Part shown: piece by piece, positions 53,681-64,000 of the stretch
Layout of the letters: the number at the start of each line of letters is the position of its first letter
How positions within the stretch are numbered: position 1 is the stretch's first letter
Assembly: GCF_041296385.1 (NCBI RefSeq)
Contig: NC_091016.1
Coordinates: forward strand, 15,661,497 to 15,725,496
From: Aphelocoma coerulescens
Taxonomy: Eukaryota > Chordata > Aves > Passeriformes > Corvidae
DNA: 64,000 bases
Reading direction: 5' to 3'
Notes under the pieces: model-generated
The model's database searches: none
Told to the model about the DNA's origin: nothing
Seen by the model: only the letters and a program-made list of their open reading frames with translations
Made by a program: the position numbers and the translations under genes

Positions 53681-55376
53681 AGACGGGTTTTGACAAAGGG
53701 AGAGAAAGGACAAGGATGAAAAGGAATGTGGCCTAAAAGCTTAACAGCACTCAAGCTTAACAGTAGTTAAACTGGAGCCGTGAGGAGTGGGGGGATTGGC
53801 CCAGGATCCATTGTTGATCGACGATCCTGTGAGTACAGGAAACTTGAGCTCGCTGGCTCTGAGAGGCCCCACTGGAGGTTGCCAGTGGCAGCTGCTGTGG
53901 TCCAGGAGAGCTTCGAGGGCTTCCTTTTGGGCCGCTGTTGATGGGCCACAAGACAGTGGGCTTCAGTCATAAAATGCTTCCTCATGGCCGCACTTTGGGT
54001 CAGCAGCCTGTCTTTGGAAGTGCGAGAAGAAGGATGTTATGGCATTCAGGCAAGAAAAGTAGTTTCCAAGACTGTTCATAGAAAACCCCAGGATCTGGTT
54101 AGACAGCACAAGTTCCTGGGAGCACTCAGTGTTTTGGGCAAGCTCAAGAGGAGCTTAGTCCAGGGGCTGTTCATCAAGGCTGAGGCCTAACAAGCATTTC
54201 TGAGATCACAGTGTGGCCTGACAAGGCCAGGGAAGATTCACCACCCCAGTGTGAAGCATGAAGTTTTGATGTAAAAAGCCATGGCCCAGTGGAACCCCGG
54301 GGCAGTTTCCTCAGGCCTGCGGGAGAATCCCACTGCAGATCCTTGTGCCACTGATTCCATCTCTCCCCACTTTTCTAAGTTCTTGGTGGCAAGGTCACTT
54401 AGGTTAGACACACAGCTCACAAGAAATGCTCCTGTATTTTTCTGCACAATGAATTAAAGTGCAATTACACATCCCAAATCTGTGCTTTCTTTCTGGAAAA
54501 CTGATAGATTTGGGGAATTTCTGGAGCAGGAAGCTTGCTTCCTCAAATATTTACTGTGCATGGTAGTGAGCACAAAGAAAAGATTTAATGTTAAAAGCTT
54601 TGCCCAGGCAATGCTCCTTTGACAAGTTCCCTCCTTAGCTCTCCTTGGGAAGATCTGAAAGGTTCAATGACCCCAGCAAAAGCTCCTGCAATGGTTGTCC
54701 GCCAGCAGAGCAGGGCTGTCAGCTGTGAACCAAGTGTTGCCACAGGCAGCAGCTTAGCCAGGGCAGCAAATCAGGAGCTAGGAAGGAGCTGATCTGAAGG
54801 CCAAACCTCCTTAGCTCCTTCCAAGAGCACTGCAACAATTCCTCATTCCAAGGAGGTGCAGTGCTGGACACCAGAGCTCTGTGTGAGGACTGGACACAAG
54901 TTTGCTCCCACGGAGTGCCGTGATGGTTTCTGCAGGAGCTGTGGGCTCCTGTGCCTGCCGGACACCATGAGGAGAGAAGGAGCCGAGTACACTGACACAC
55001 CTTTGCCTTGAGCATAGCCCGGCCTTGACCAAACACACTGAAAGGTTCCCCCTTGGCCCATGTCTCGAAACGCCAGGTCAGCTGTTTGATGACTCCAGGT
55101 GGTTTGGTGTAAAAGAATTTCCCTCAGAAATACTAGTGTCTTGGGGTGACTTTATGATGTGTATTCCTTATTGCTGCCCTATGCCCAGAAATTAATTTTT
55201 GTGCCTTTTTATGCCTTTAAACTGAGCCTGAGAAGGGGAAGGAAAAACTGAGCAAAACTTTTTCAAAGCAGTTTGCAGCTTGTTCAAGGTCACACAGAGA
55301 TAGCGACTTTTTTTCCAGCTGTGGCAGGGGAGGGAGGAGGCACCTGGCTCGCGGCTGCCCGGTCAGCTTTTGGCCA

Positions 55377-57295
55377 GTTGTTCAGTTTCTTTTTCTCCAG
55401 AGAGAGACTGAGAGTTGAACTTTTTTTCCTTCCCTGGAATTTCAGATTTTCTCTCTTTTCTACTGGACTGCTTCAATATCAGTGCACGTCGAGAGGACTT
55501 TCCATCGAGCACAGAGGGCCTGGCCCTGGGCCAAGTCCCAGCTCCGAGGAGACTAAAGGGAGGACTCTTAACACTTTCCCAGGTTTTTTCTCCACAGCGA
55601 GAGATTTTTATTATTTAGCATTATTTTCCTTTTCACGTTTGTTTGTTAAAGAAATAATTTTTATCTCTTTCACTTTCCTTTGAGGAAAATTTATTTTTTC
55701 CTGAAGCTGGTGGGGGAGGGGTGGTGACCTGCCTTCTCTCAGGGGATATATTTCAAAATTTGGCCAAACCGGTACAACTAGGTTTGTCTTCCTCCGTGCC
55801 TTCCTCTCAGCAGCCTTGGGGATGTTCCTATGTGAAGCCATCTGTCTCAGTTTGAGAAAACTTAGGGCAGTCTGGAATAAGTTGTCCCCTCTAAACTGTT
55901 CCAACAATCCCTTTCCAGCAATAGGAAAGGAATACTAATAGATGAAAGTGGAAAAAACCCAACACTTTATTAACAAACAGAATGCCCACAAGGCAAGGAA
56001 AAATAAGTAAGTAACTTGTAGATATCAAACTGTCAGACCTCACCGTCCTCCCACTGGAACAAAGACCCAAAATGCCAGAGGAAAACCCGCCCATGACACG
56101 CGTTACAAGATGGCGCCGGCTTCTCTCTCGGGAAAAACAGGAGCTATCACGGAGTAGTTCTAGCAGCAGATGAAAGCTCGGTGGCTCGCCCAGCGTCGAC
56201 TTCCCCCCCACGGCAGAGCTCCGCAGAACGGTCATGGCAGGTGAAGTGGCTGGGCTGGTGCCCCTCGGTGTCTTTTCTCCCCAGCGTGGCTCAGCTCACA
56301 GACTCTTGGGCTGGGAGCGGGGCTACTGCACTTCTGCAGGCACGATGTCCCCGGTCTTGGACAAACAGTTTTCTCCTAGGAGAGCCCTGCATACTGTTCC
56401 ACACATCTTTCATAGAGGCCCAAACCAACTCCAGACACTGTACCTACAGCAGGTTTCCATAAAGGGCTGCAGAAGTCCAGGACAGCTGCAAGTGAGTGTT
56501 GGAAGGGTTTTATCCTGGTCCTGACAACAGAAATCTTAATAATCTGAAGGAATTTCATTCAGATGTAGTATAGGATCGGAGTTTTTTCTATGGATATGTT
56601 TCACGATGACTAACAAGCCGGTACAAGGCTGCCATGTGAAAGCATGAGCATGTCCTCCAAAGTGACCAGATTAATTGTCCATTTTATTATTCTTCTGGTC
56701 TTTTCCCCTCTAATAAGCCAAGGCAAGCTTTTCCTGGAGACAGAACATGTGTGGGATGAACTGTGGTCCCTCGCAGGGTCACAGGGCTGGCAGTGACAAA
56801 GCAGGCAATCTGCTTCATTGGGAACCACTACAGAGCTACACCCCAGTGTGGGTTTCAGTAGCAGGGTACTATTAAGAGCTCCTTTCCTGCATGAGATACA
56901 AAAAGGAGGTCCCTGATGATCATCTTGCAGCCATGCAGTAAAGAAGTGATCCTGCTGCCCTAATTAAGCTTTGGCTGTGGGAATTACACTCTTCCCACTC
57001 ACCTTTTCACACAGACACTTCAGGTTTTGCCCCACACTTTTGCAATACTGGCAGTCGCTGTTTCCTATTGACTGTTCTTCCCCAGAGAGTGACGGTATAG
57101 CTGCAGCTTGGAAACAAAATGCCCTGAGATCTGGGTATCTTGAAGGAGCATGAAATGCTAATTAAATGTTCATCTTGGTAGCTACCCAGATCTGCACTTA
57201 CCAGTATTCTGAGGCACCAGCAGGAGGATCATGCGTCATTCCCGTTTGTTGGTGTTCCTGTTTCTGATGTGCAAGGGCAATGACTTAGCGGAGAG
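55377..57295. other. 1,919-base segment present only in the right copy
   Basis: Flanked by sequences that are contiguous at 8696/8697. It contains LTR-like text: a pyrimidine-rich stretch with ctctctcttttctactgg, a run around aaaacccaacactttattaa that resembles an antisense LTR end, and a YY1-type acaagatggcgcc at about 56105. It also holds family-3 repeat (56700-56950). No ORF with a known domain is present. I suspect one or two old retroviral LTR fragments but cannot define ends or family. Confidence 0.45.
56700..56950. repeat. Interspersed repeat (family 3), inverted copy
   Basis: Reverse complement of about 47785-48030. Recognisable by gcctgctttgtcactgccagc and its complement in the two places. 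See the copy in the gene intron. Confidence 0.6.
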
Positions 57296-57592
57296 ACAAA
57301 AATGCCCCTATTCAAACAGTGGGTGTGCAAGTAGACATGAAGTTTCACTGTCTTTTCTAGGATATTTTAGAAAGATCTAAGAGAATATTGCAGGAGGGAG
57401 CAGGTGCCTAATTTTGTCTCCAGTGGAATCCCCAAAGGACACATCCACTCTGCTGGTGATGGCAGGCAACCCCATAAGCTCACAGACTAGTTTTCCCTGA
57501 CACATGCCAGCCTTCCCGGGCTTTACTAGGCTGGGATTTAAGCCATAGCTAAGCAAACACACGCAGCCACGTGACACAGAGTTTTTCCTCCA
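57296..57592. repeat. Duplicated segment D, copy 2
   Basis: Copy of 8697-8986. Small differences include agaggaatccc versus agtggaatccc. After ccagaaa the flanks differ: segment E follows in copy 1, unrelated AT-rich DNA here. Confidence 0.85.
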
Positions 57593-58395
57593 GAAAAGCT
57601 AATTAACACATTCACATGCATTTTCTTCTCTAACATCAGAACCTGGAAACCATGAAGACTTTGGTGTCAAAAGGTTACAGTTTGCACTGGGCTCAGAAGT
57701 GTTTTTCCCTAAGGCAGAGCAAATTGACATGTGAGGTTTAAAAGCTTCAAATGACTATGAAAGGCAACTGAGAAATAAATTCTGGAAAGGCAGCATTGTC
57801 CGTGATCATGCAGCCCACCAAGAGTTGGAGCTGAACCCAGAATTGCTTCTTCCAGCTGGGCAGGAATTCAATATGCTGGCAAGCACTGGTCCATGGTACC
57901 AAATGATCCCATACCCGTGGGCTGAATGGCACCCAGGCTGCAGTACAGATTTGAGGATCCCTTGTTCAATAACCTCACAGTCCTCTCATCCTTCTGCAAA
58001 CAACGCCGTTTGTCATACATGAAATCCCTATTTGTGCTTGGTCTTTGCATATTAAGTGCTTTAATTAATTAATTTTGAGTTAAATATTTTTAAATTGAAT
58101 GTTCAAATTAGCCCATCAGCCCAGGTACAAAAATCAAGTTCCATTATCAGTGTTTTCAATTGTTCAAAGTAGTTTAGTAAGAGAGTTGCACCCTTCCCAG
58201 TAAAAATTCCCCAGTTAAAATTCCCAACTTAATGCTCCCTTTTCAAACTTCAAACCATTGTACACCATAAGAGTTATCTTTCCTGTGTTTACTGTATACT
58301 TTTACAAGTGTTTTAAGATGTGTTGGATGTATTTTAATACTTTTTTGAGGTGTTTTTACTTGTACTTTGGTTCCAAGGCAGTGGCACAAGGATCT
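57593..58395. other. AT-rich spacer next to the inverted arm
   Basis: Mostly AT-rich DNA without a recognised gene. At 57875-58015 it contains an inverted, diverged copy of the family-2 repeat found at 5955-6090 and 52637-52772. Confidence 0.45.
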
Positions 58396-58686
58396 GCAGA
58401 GATTTGGACTGCAGCAAATAACATAATTGGTGTCTCCGTTTCTGCATTTGCACGTTGCATGATAATGGCAGCTCGCTCCAAGAGGAGAGTGTCAGATGCC
58501 CGACCTAGCAGTAAATAGAGCTACACGTGCACACAGATCCTATAGAGAGCTGACAGACATGAGAAATATAAGGTCTAGAAACAGAAATGAAGGCAGTCCC
58601 TGAGCACACAGGGAGATGAACAGGCACATATCTACTCTACACACCGTGTATGAGGCACGGAGGACGATTCAGAACAATGTTCTTAC

Positions 58687-61600
58687 CTCGTTGGTAAGTG
58701 CCAAGCAAACCTCACGAAGTCTACAAAGAAGGACTTCTGAGTGGGACTCAGCCAGGTGTTTGATGCTGAAGAGTCCCTTCTCCTTCAGCTCCCTGAAAGG
58801 CAAGTACCAAAAAGATTGACTTTCTCTCCACCCAAGAACTAGGCAGCACCCTCTGAAATTACCAGGCTGGCGGCTCAGTCAAACAAAGGGAGGTGCTTTT
58901 CAGGCAGTACTTGATGAAATCGTGGCACTCGCTGCCACAGGTTGCTGTGGCTGTCAAAAGCATACACAAATCCAAGAGGCAAATAGAGGGGTTTCAGAGT
59001 CTTCGTTTGTGGCCGTTTAACAAGGCAGCCTTTCTGAAGTCTCTGGCACATGAAGTCCCTATGTCAGTGCTTCCTGGAAGCTGTGAGACCGTGCCATGCT
59101 GCTGTTTCTTGTCACCTCCCTGTGACTCTATGGCACAACTCAGTGCATTTCTCAGAAAGAAGAACTCCCTGTAGCTGCTCCTGGGACTCACATGCGGAAG
59201 GTCACAGGCAGACCCCGACTCCTGCCACTGCTGCCAGCAGTGGGGCCAGAGACAAATCTTACTCAGTCCCACTGCAACCCGAGGCACCCAAATCTCTACA
59301 CTCCAAACTGCTGCCATCCTGCTTCTGGCTTCAGCCAGCTAATCATCTTGTCCCACAGCTTTCCCTCTTCCCTCAAGATTTCCTTTGCAGCTCCACAGAG
59401 CAGCAGGCAAAGCGAGGAAACAGCACGGACCTGCTGCAGCTGGAGCACTGCTGCAGAGCAAGGCCAAGAAAAGGCTGCTCTCAAATCTTTATCCTCTCTC
59501 TGCTCTGGAGTGGTTTCACTGGTGCCCCTCGGCCCTCTGGGCTGTTGGGGCTCAGAGGCACTAGCAAGATACTCTCCTCACCTACCTTAACGCTAAGAGG
59601 GAGAAAGAGGGAACGGGGCCTTTCTTACCAGTCATCGCTGCTGAGCAAGGAGAGTGCCTCGAGCAAGGACTGCTGTGGCTCCAAAGAGGCTCCGTCCTTC
59701 TGCCCCTTCCCACGGAGCGGCTCCTCTCGGCGCTCGGCACCAGTGGCCGTCTGCGGGGTCACTGTAAGGAGAGGGTCAGCCCTGAGCGCTGCAGCCCCGG
59801 GCAAGGCACCCCGCCATGGAGCGGCCTGCAGCCCCATCTCCCAGCCAGGCTTCCATGAGGTACAAACTGGCACTGGCTCAGAGAATTCCCTGCTCTCTGG
59901 CTCCTTGCTTTCTCCCAGCCCCCCCCAGCTGGGCACAGCTCCTTGGCTAAACCTGACAATTGCCCACACAGCGCCAGCTCCCGAGTGCCACAGGTACCAC
60001 AGCCAGCGGCACCTTCCTGAGGCCGCAGAGCTCCCACTCCCTGTGAGACAGTGCCCACCAGCAGGACTTGCTACCCCAGGAGGGACCCCTCAGCTGCCTC
60101 TCTTGTCTCAGCGCCCTGATTTCCCCGAGCCCTGAGGACAGAGGCACTCTGCAACTCCCTGAGGAAAGACCTGCAGCTGCCTCGTGACAGCACCAAGCCG
60201 AGCCTGAACAACCGAGCCCTGCTGGGCCCGGCTGAATCCCCTCAGAGCAACTACCAGGGAACAGCGATACCTGACCCTTCACACCTCACAGCGCCTCTGT
60301 TCCCATTGACTTCAACTGCTCTAGACAGAGGGCAGCTGAGTGCACTTACATTTCAGCCTGCTATTGAGAAGGGAGTAGTTCATGGAGTTTGTTCTTTCTA
60401 AGCATCAGGAATCTTTACTATTTCGGTAAAGTACACACTGGCTGTATTTCAAAGATGCTGAGGTGAAATTTGTTTGCCATCAAATGGACTTGTGTGCACA
60501 CTGTGCAAGCCTAAGCTTTCTCTTATGGAAAAATGGAATCTCTAGCCCAGATGGTTGATAAAAAAGCCTTCCAAATGCAAATTGATGATATGAATACCTA
60601 AAGACAGATGCAATTTGTGGGCAGATGAACTCTCTTGATAGTCAGTTTTCAAGGTATGAGAAAATTCAGACGATAAATCCATTTCTTATGAAACCCATTT
60701 GTCATCAAAAGGACTGTTCATCATAAATTTCATGTCATGCACTCAACAGGTCATTTTCTAATGTGTACATGGAAACATCTGAGCTGTCTCAAATGATGGA
60801 GTTTAAATATTGCACAGAATCTAGAATATTCAGATGGGAGCTAATCTGGCTGTCACTGATGTAGCCCTGTCACTGCCATCAGTGGTGTCACTGCAGCAGG
60901 ATGTCGATGTACACATCTATATTCAAAATGAATGGGGAGCCACGTCAGGCTAGTTCTGGTCAATTGTGACCATGGAAGTAGCATCACTAGAAAAGAGCAC
61001 TCAAAGTATCATTCCTAGCTCCCTTCTTCTTATCTCACCCTACTCAGGATCATAGCACAGGCAGGCTGCCCTCAAAGGAGAGGCAAGAGCCACTAGGGAC
61101 TATGTGCTGTGTATTCACGGCGGGCAGCAAACAGCCTGGGAGCACCAGGCAGCCCCTCCTGGCTGTCACCTGCTACACAGGCCGCTGTATTTGGGTGGGG
61201 TGACACAGGAGGCGCTGCTTGTTCCCTCTTGGCATTGCAGGCCGTGGGATGGCAGCAGCGAGAAGCCATTGGGCACTTCTGGGAGCAGCAGCACGGCTGC
61301 ACCAAGTGGCTGACTGCCATGCAGAGACAACCCTTGCTGGGAGAGCAGGAAAGCTGGCTGCAGAGCCGGACAGCAGCACAGGCAGAGGGCCAAGATGGAG
61401 AGCGGACAGTTGATCGTGGTGGTACTCGGAGGTGCACAGTGAGCACACCCTGCCAGACTGCCCCGAGCTCATCCCTGCAGTTACAGCTGCCTCCTGGCAC
61501 CAGTGCTGTAGTTTGGTCTATCAGGATGGGCAAAAGCCAGAGCTTAGGTCTTTACCACTACTTTATGCAGCTCAGCTTTCCAATGGATCTCTAAGAACCA

Positions 61601-63175
61601 AGTGCTCCAGTACTGCCGAGCTGGAGTAACTCAAGAGTAGATTTGCTGTCCATTCTCAGCACAGGCTATGAACCCAAGATCCCAGCTGTGGTGGCTGAGG
61701 CAGGAGGCGGTTTGCGCTCCTTGTGCAAGGAAAACCGGTGCAGGAAAAAGCTGCTGTGGAGCAGGCTTACCTGAGGAGTTGCGTGGGAAGCTGCCGTCTC
61801 CATGGATGATGGGCTTATTGGGCAGTAAGGGCACATTGTCCTGCTTCCTCAAGACCTTCTCCTTCAAGGCACTACCAGGGTGTTTTCTCTGCACACTGGA
61901 AGCTGTGCCATTGACAGGCAGTAGGCTAAAGCCTGCAGGGACCAAAGAGGAGCTTGGGAGTGGAGGCTGACAATGGAAAGGCCCAGAAAACTTGCTGGAG
62001 CTGGGTAACGTCTCTTTGTTATCCCAACGAACTTCAAGTATAACAGTGGCACAGTACCATGGGAAAGTGATCACAGAATCACAGACTCCTAGAAGAGTTT
62101 GGGTCTGAAGGCACCTTTAACCACCATCTAGTCCAGCCCCCATGAGCAGGGACATCTTCAGCTAGAGCAGGTTCCTCAGGGCCCCATCTAACATGGCCTT
62201 GAACACCTTCAAGGATCGATCAACAACAGCTTCTCGGGGCAAACTCTTCCAGTGTTTCATCCCCTTCATTATAAAAAAGTTCTTCCTAATATCTAATCGA
62301 AATCTACCCTCTTCTGGTTTCAAACCAAATTGCAGGGATGCTTCCCTGAAGAAACAAGGAAACCCCAGTATTGCTTTTCTTTTGTTTCCCTGTTTCAGAG
62401 GCTGGCTGGGGAAGTTCCCAAAAGAAAGCGCAGATAACCTTGCGTGATGCCCTCGGGCTGAGTGCTGCCTCCTGAGGTCCCTGCTGCTGCCCTGGGGCAG
62501 CGCACACAGCACTGCAGTCAGAGCCCCTCAGCCGGGATTCAGTCGGGAACGCTGCTTGCTCCTGGGGCTACAACAGAAGCACTGGCTCGGGGCTTCAGCA
62601 CAGCTCTACAGCGCCAGCTCCTCAGCAGGGAGTGGTGGGAGAAGGGTCTCTGGGGTTTTCATTAGAAGGAGTTGAATTTTGTTTCTTCCAGGTTGCACCT
62701 TGGTTGAAAAGCATTCTTTTGGACCCACTTTTCCTGGAGGCTGCTAGCCAGGAGAGAGTCTGAAGCCCCAGTGTACTTTGCAAGACAGAATTTTACACTC
62801 TGAAGGACTTCAGAGGGGAAGGTGGGAAGCTGATATTCTGTTACTGACTCAGTGAGGCCCTGGGCAAGACACTTCATGCCTCTCCATTTTTCTTTGGGGA
62901 CCGGAAATACATCCTATGCAAACTCCCACTTGGATGCAAGTGTAACAGCCCCCCGGTCTGAGGCAACACTGTGCAGAGGGCAAGCGAGTGATCAGAAAGG
63001 ACCCCAGGTGTAGCAACCACTTACTTGCTGCAGCTGCATCCCCGGGGTCAACTGTCTGTGGAAGCAGCTGCAAGGACGTTTCCTTTTCTCTCTTTGTCTT
63101 GATCTCTGTCTCCAAAGGCCCCATTGGATTCCGCTCTAAGTTCCTTTGAGCCAAAATGCACAATGCAGCAAGGAT
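58687..63175 (-). pseudogene. Inverted partial TOGARAM2-like copy (4 exons in window)
   Basis: On the minus strand: exon 63175-63025 (counterpart of 34935-35085), 61932-61771 (of 36179-36340), 59761-59629 (of 38350-38482) and 58792-58687 (of 39319-39424). All four keep their GT-AG splice sites and open frames. The first differs by at least one residue (ILAAL instead of IRAAL). The next exon, which would complete the TOG domain, is missing: the arm breaks at 58396 and I find no match further left on this strand. The 5' part lies beyond the window. It is therefore either a 3'-truncated pseudogene or part of a different gene using other 3' exons. Confidence 0.65.
62066..62351 (-). mobile_element. 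CR1 LINE 3' fragment, inverted copy
   Basis: Reverse-complement partner of the CR1 at 35760-36045 (starts tcacagaatcacagactcct). Its presence in both arms shows that it predates the inverted duplication. Confidence 0.85.
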
Positions 63176-64000
63176 CTACATGCAATGGGAATGCATCACA
63201 GACTGTAAGCAGAGACACACAAACCAGACACAACATCTCATCAGGAGCACAGAGTCCATCGAGTTCCACAGTCCTTGATGCAGCTCCATGTACACTCCAA
63301 TGGTTTCTGAAGAATGTCTCCTGTCCTCACCTTGGCAATTACACACAGTGAGGTGGAACGCTTTATTGCCATAACCTTCCACTGCTCCAAGGTACTGTTT
63401 CTCAGCCTATGTCAAGAGGCCCTGCTTGAAGCAAGAAAATCACAGGAGTGCTCCAAGACAGATGAATAGCACACGTGACCGGTGGGCAGGCAGTTCCCTT
63501 CCTGCATAGCAGGAAGAATAAAAACCATGTGCAATACGCAGCAAGGAGGGGTAATTAGCTGTTGCTTAACACTCGTGGCCAGGAATTGCAGCAGTTTCTC
63601 ACTTCTGGCTTCTGAAGGACTCAGCTGCTCTCAGAGACCGTGAGGCCAAAAAGAGGAGTCACGTGAAAACAAGTTGCAGAAACATTGATGTTAATGTGCG
63701 GAAAAATTGAGAATGAGAGGGCTGTGAGATACAGCAAGAAAGGTAACCAGGAAAAATCAAAGTCTCCCATTTTATTTTGCAGCCTTGCTTACACTCAGCA
63801 TTAGAATCCTTGCTTCTGTGCTTCCAAGGATGCACTTTGCCCACATTCACTGATGTGTAGCTTGCTCTGCCATTCAGAACTTCTCTACAAGGGCCTTTGC
63901 ACATAAAGAATGCTTCTGGCATGACCTTAGCACCATCTCCAAACCAGTGACCTTGCCACCACTGGAAATAGCCAAGCAATTGCTCTGGAGCTGTCAAATA

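Larger units (their letters stand above)
51371..55376. repeat. Segmental duplication block C, copy 2
   Basis: Direct copy of 4685-8696. It begins mid-way through a truncated exon X (from tgaaggctgagcatgg; donor at 51404) 164 bases after the stop codon of the TOGARAM2-like gene. It contains a decayed GLTG-type exon, poly(A) signals, the solo LTR-like element and the GT array. Confidence 0.9.
58396..64000 (-). repeat. Large inverted repeat, right arm
   Basis: Reverse complement of 34111-39718, continuing past the window end. Its inner edge is abrupt: gcagagat is shared with the left arm, then the sequences are unrelated. Includes the copied CR1 at 62066-62351 and four TOGARAM2-like exons. Confidence 0.95.

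Noticed and set aside
1..64000. CRISPR arrays, operons, ribosome binding sites, prophage or other bacterial features.
   Set aside because: Intron-bearing genes, CR1 elements, CpG islands and AATAAA signals show vertebrate nuclear DNA. No regularly spaced short repeats of CRISPR type were seen. No tRNA or rRNA gene was recognised by eye.

Overview
The window looks like avian nuclear DNA, most likely from a songbird. CR1 LINE fragments lie in both orientations, solo-LTR-like blocks with TATA and AATAAA/ATTAAA signals are present, and there is an intron-containing PIM1-like kinase of the kind known to be amplified in songbirds. All calls come from reading the sequence and splice sites; no database was searched.

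Two gene families dominate. (1) A TOGARAM2-like (crescerin family, TOG-domain) gene on the plus strand runs from about 19.6 to 51.2 kb. I could place 23 coding exons with canonical splice sites and matching phases. They add up to 3,741 bases, an uninterrupted frame of 1,246 residues. The C-terminal half holds two TOG domains (38.4-43.3 kb and 45.8-51.2 kb). The N-terminal half is a low-complexity region built from a four-exon module (705 bases, 235 residues, phase 1 at both ends). The module occurs in tandem on a 5,917-base genomic unit: two full copies and a third with only its first exon intact. (2) A PIM1-like serine/threonine kinase gene on the minus strand (13.83 to 11.58 kb) has all catalytic motifs and a CpG-rich 5' end. 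It is followed by a degenerate second copy (about 11.3-10.15 kb) and an isolated exon fragment at 15.9 kb.

Layout: 1-5.1 kb (block A1) holds a CR1, a solo-LTR-like element and the 5' end of a second, truncated TOGARAM2-like gene. 4.7-8.7 kb (block C1) is a LTR-containing segment. 9-15.9 kb is the PIM1-like cluster. 16.36-21.0 kb (block A2) repeats A1 and starts the full gene. 20.5-32.95 kb is the tandem module array. 33.9-51.2 kb is the TOG half. 51.37-55.38 kb (block C2) repeats C1. 55.38-58.4 kb is mixed repeat DNA. 58.4-64.0 kb is an inverted copy of 34.1-39.7 kb, carrying four TOGARAM2-like exons on the minus strand and running off the window.

Most of the window therefore has a second copy inside the window. 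It reads as a rapidly rearranging ampliconic locus in which TOGARAM2-like and PIM1-like sequences are duplicated together. Stretches between the listed features are introns or intergenic DNA in which I see no gene.
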